NCBI GenBank assembly: GCA_009469685.1
Contig: SSTA01000312.1
Span: 1 to 7,695 of the forward strand
Source of the DNA: Azonexaceae bacterium
Lineage (GTDB): Bacteria > Pseudomonadota > Gammaproteobacteria > Burkholderiales > Rhodocyclaceae
Direction of reading: 5' to 3'
Length of the DNA stretch: 7,695 nucleotides
Shown: positions 7,287 through 7,695 of the stretch, piece by piece
How positions within the stretch are numbered: the stretch's first letter is position 1
How the letters are laid out: every line of letters begins with the position of its first letter
The notes under the pieces: model-generated
Seen by the model: only the letters and a program-made list of their open reading frames with translations
Told to the model about the DNA's origin: nothing
Database searches by the model: none
Program-made: the position numbers and the translations under genes

Positions 7287-7695
7287 GCATGGATTCCTCG
7301 TCTGGCAGAAAGGCGAAGGCCGCGTAGCCGACCACCCGGCTGCGATCACCGGCGGTATCGCCGGAATTGCAGCGCTGCACGAGGCTGGGCCGCAGGCCGT
7401 GGCGCCTGGCGGCGATCAGCAATCCGTTGATCGGGTAGGCACCACAGGCTTCCTGGGTGTCGATATCCGGCGAAAGTTCAAGGATGCGGCCGCAGGTCGT
7501 CGAGTCGATCGCTTCCGCCTCGCGATAGGAGAGGTAGTGGGAAAGATCGGAGCTGACGACGACCAGCGTCTCTGTGCCGCCCCATAGCCGGTCGAGTACC
7601 TGGGCCACGGCGGCCGGCGAACAATGGCCGACGGCGAAGGGAACCAGCCGAAAATCGGCGAGGGCCGTCTGCAGGAAAGGCAACTGGACCTCCAG
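7279..7695 (-). CDS. amrB: Memo-like protein (AmmeMemoRadiSam system protein B), C-terminal part
   Basis: The frame is open at the right edge and covers the last 138 residues; the N-terminal half is outside the window. It opens with LEVQLPFLQ, the continuation of the conserved EHSLEVQLPFL block of Memo proteins. VVVSSDLSHYLSY (about 45-57) holds H53, corresponding to His192 of human MEMO1, and EACGAYPINGLL (about 82-93) holds C84, corresponding to Cys244; both contribute to the metal-binding or vestigial extradiol-dioxygenase-like site. GDTAGDRSRVVGYAAFAF near the end is also typical. The fold is related to class III extradiol dioxygenases, but a bacterial reaction is not established. The stop (7279-7281) lies inside the amrA start region, giving an eight-base overlap. 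The gene is the first of the operon visible here, and the promoter must lie beyond the window. Confidence 0.9.
   Translation of the reverse strand: MEVQLPFLQTALADFRLVPFAVGHCSPAAVAQVLDRLWGGTETLVVVSSDLSHYLSYREAEAIDSTTCGRILELSPDIDTQEACGAYPINGLLIAARRHGLRPSLVQRCNSGDTAGDRSRVVGYAAFAFLPDEESMHD

Noticed and set aside
6910..7587. A 225-codon plus-strand open frame opposite amrA and amrB.
   Set aside because: It is antisense to two clearly recognisable conserved genes and its translation is Arg/Ser/Ala-rich without a domain.

Overview
This is a GC-rich window with dense, short-overlap gene packing. It holds a Gram-negative outer-membrane barrel, a periplasmic binding protein and a multi-domain hybrid histidine kinase, which suggests a proteobacterium. 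The porin style and the presence of an AmmeMemoRadiSam cluster would fit a betaproteobacterium of the Rhodocyclales type, but that placement is an inference from protein character only. No mobile element, CRISPR array, tRNA or rRNA is visible.

Layout: (1) 1-613, minus strand: N-terminal 204 residues of an exported porin-like outer-membrane protein, cut by the window edge. (2) 614-973: a 360-bp divergent gap without a convincing gene. (3) 974-1405, plus: a small HD-domain protein of the SpoT/MESH1 alarmone hydrolase type. (4) 1569-2321 and 2318-5002, plus: a periplasmic family-3 solute-binding protein whose stop overlaps the start of an 894-residue hybrid sensor kinase (two membrane segments, HAMP, PAS, HisKA, HATPase, receiver, HPt). 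The pair looks like a two-gene ligand-sensing device. (5) 5060-7695, minus, convergent with the kinase: a tightly overlapping operon read as amrB (Memo-like, 5' end outside the window), amrA (AMMECR1-like), amrS (radical SAM) and last a 196-residue alpha/beta-hydrolase-like protein.

The most interesting part is the minus-strand operon. The AmmeMemoRadiSam trio is a conserved set with no firmly established biochemical role that I know of. Here a fourth gene is joined to it by a GTGA stop/start overlap. That protein resembles dienelactone-hydrolase-like alpha/beta hydrolases, but the positions where the Ser-Asp-His triad is expected carry Ala, Glu and Ile. It may be a pseudoenzyme working with the trio. 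The second point of interest is the binding protein-kinase pair, which splits over two proteins what BvgS/EvgS-type kinases carry in one chain. The kinase relay ends in an HPt domain, and no DNA-binding response regulator is present in the window.
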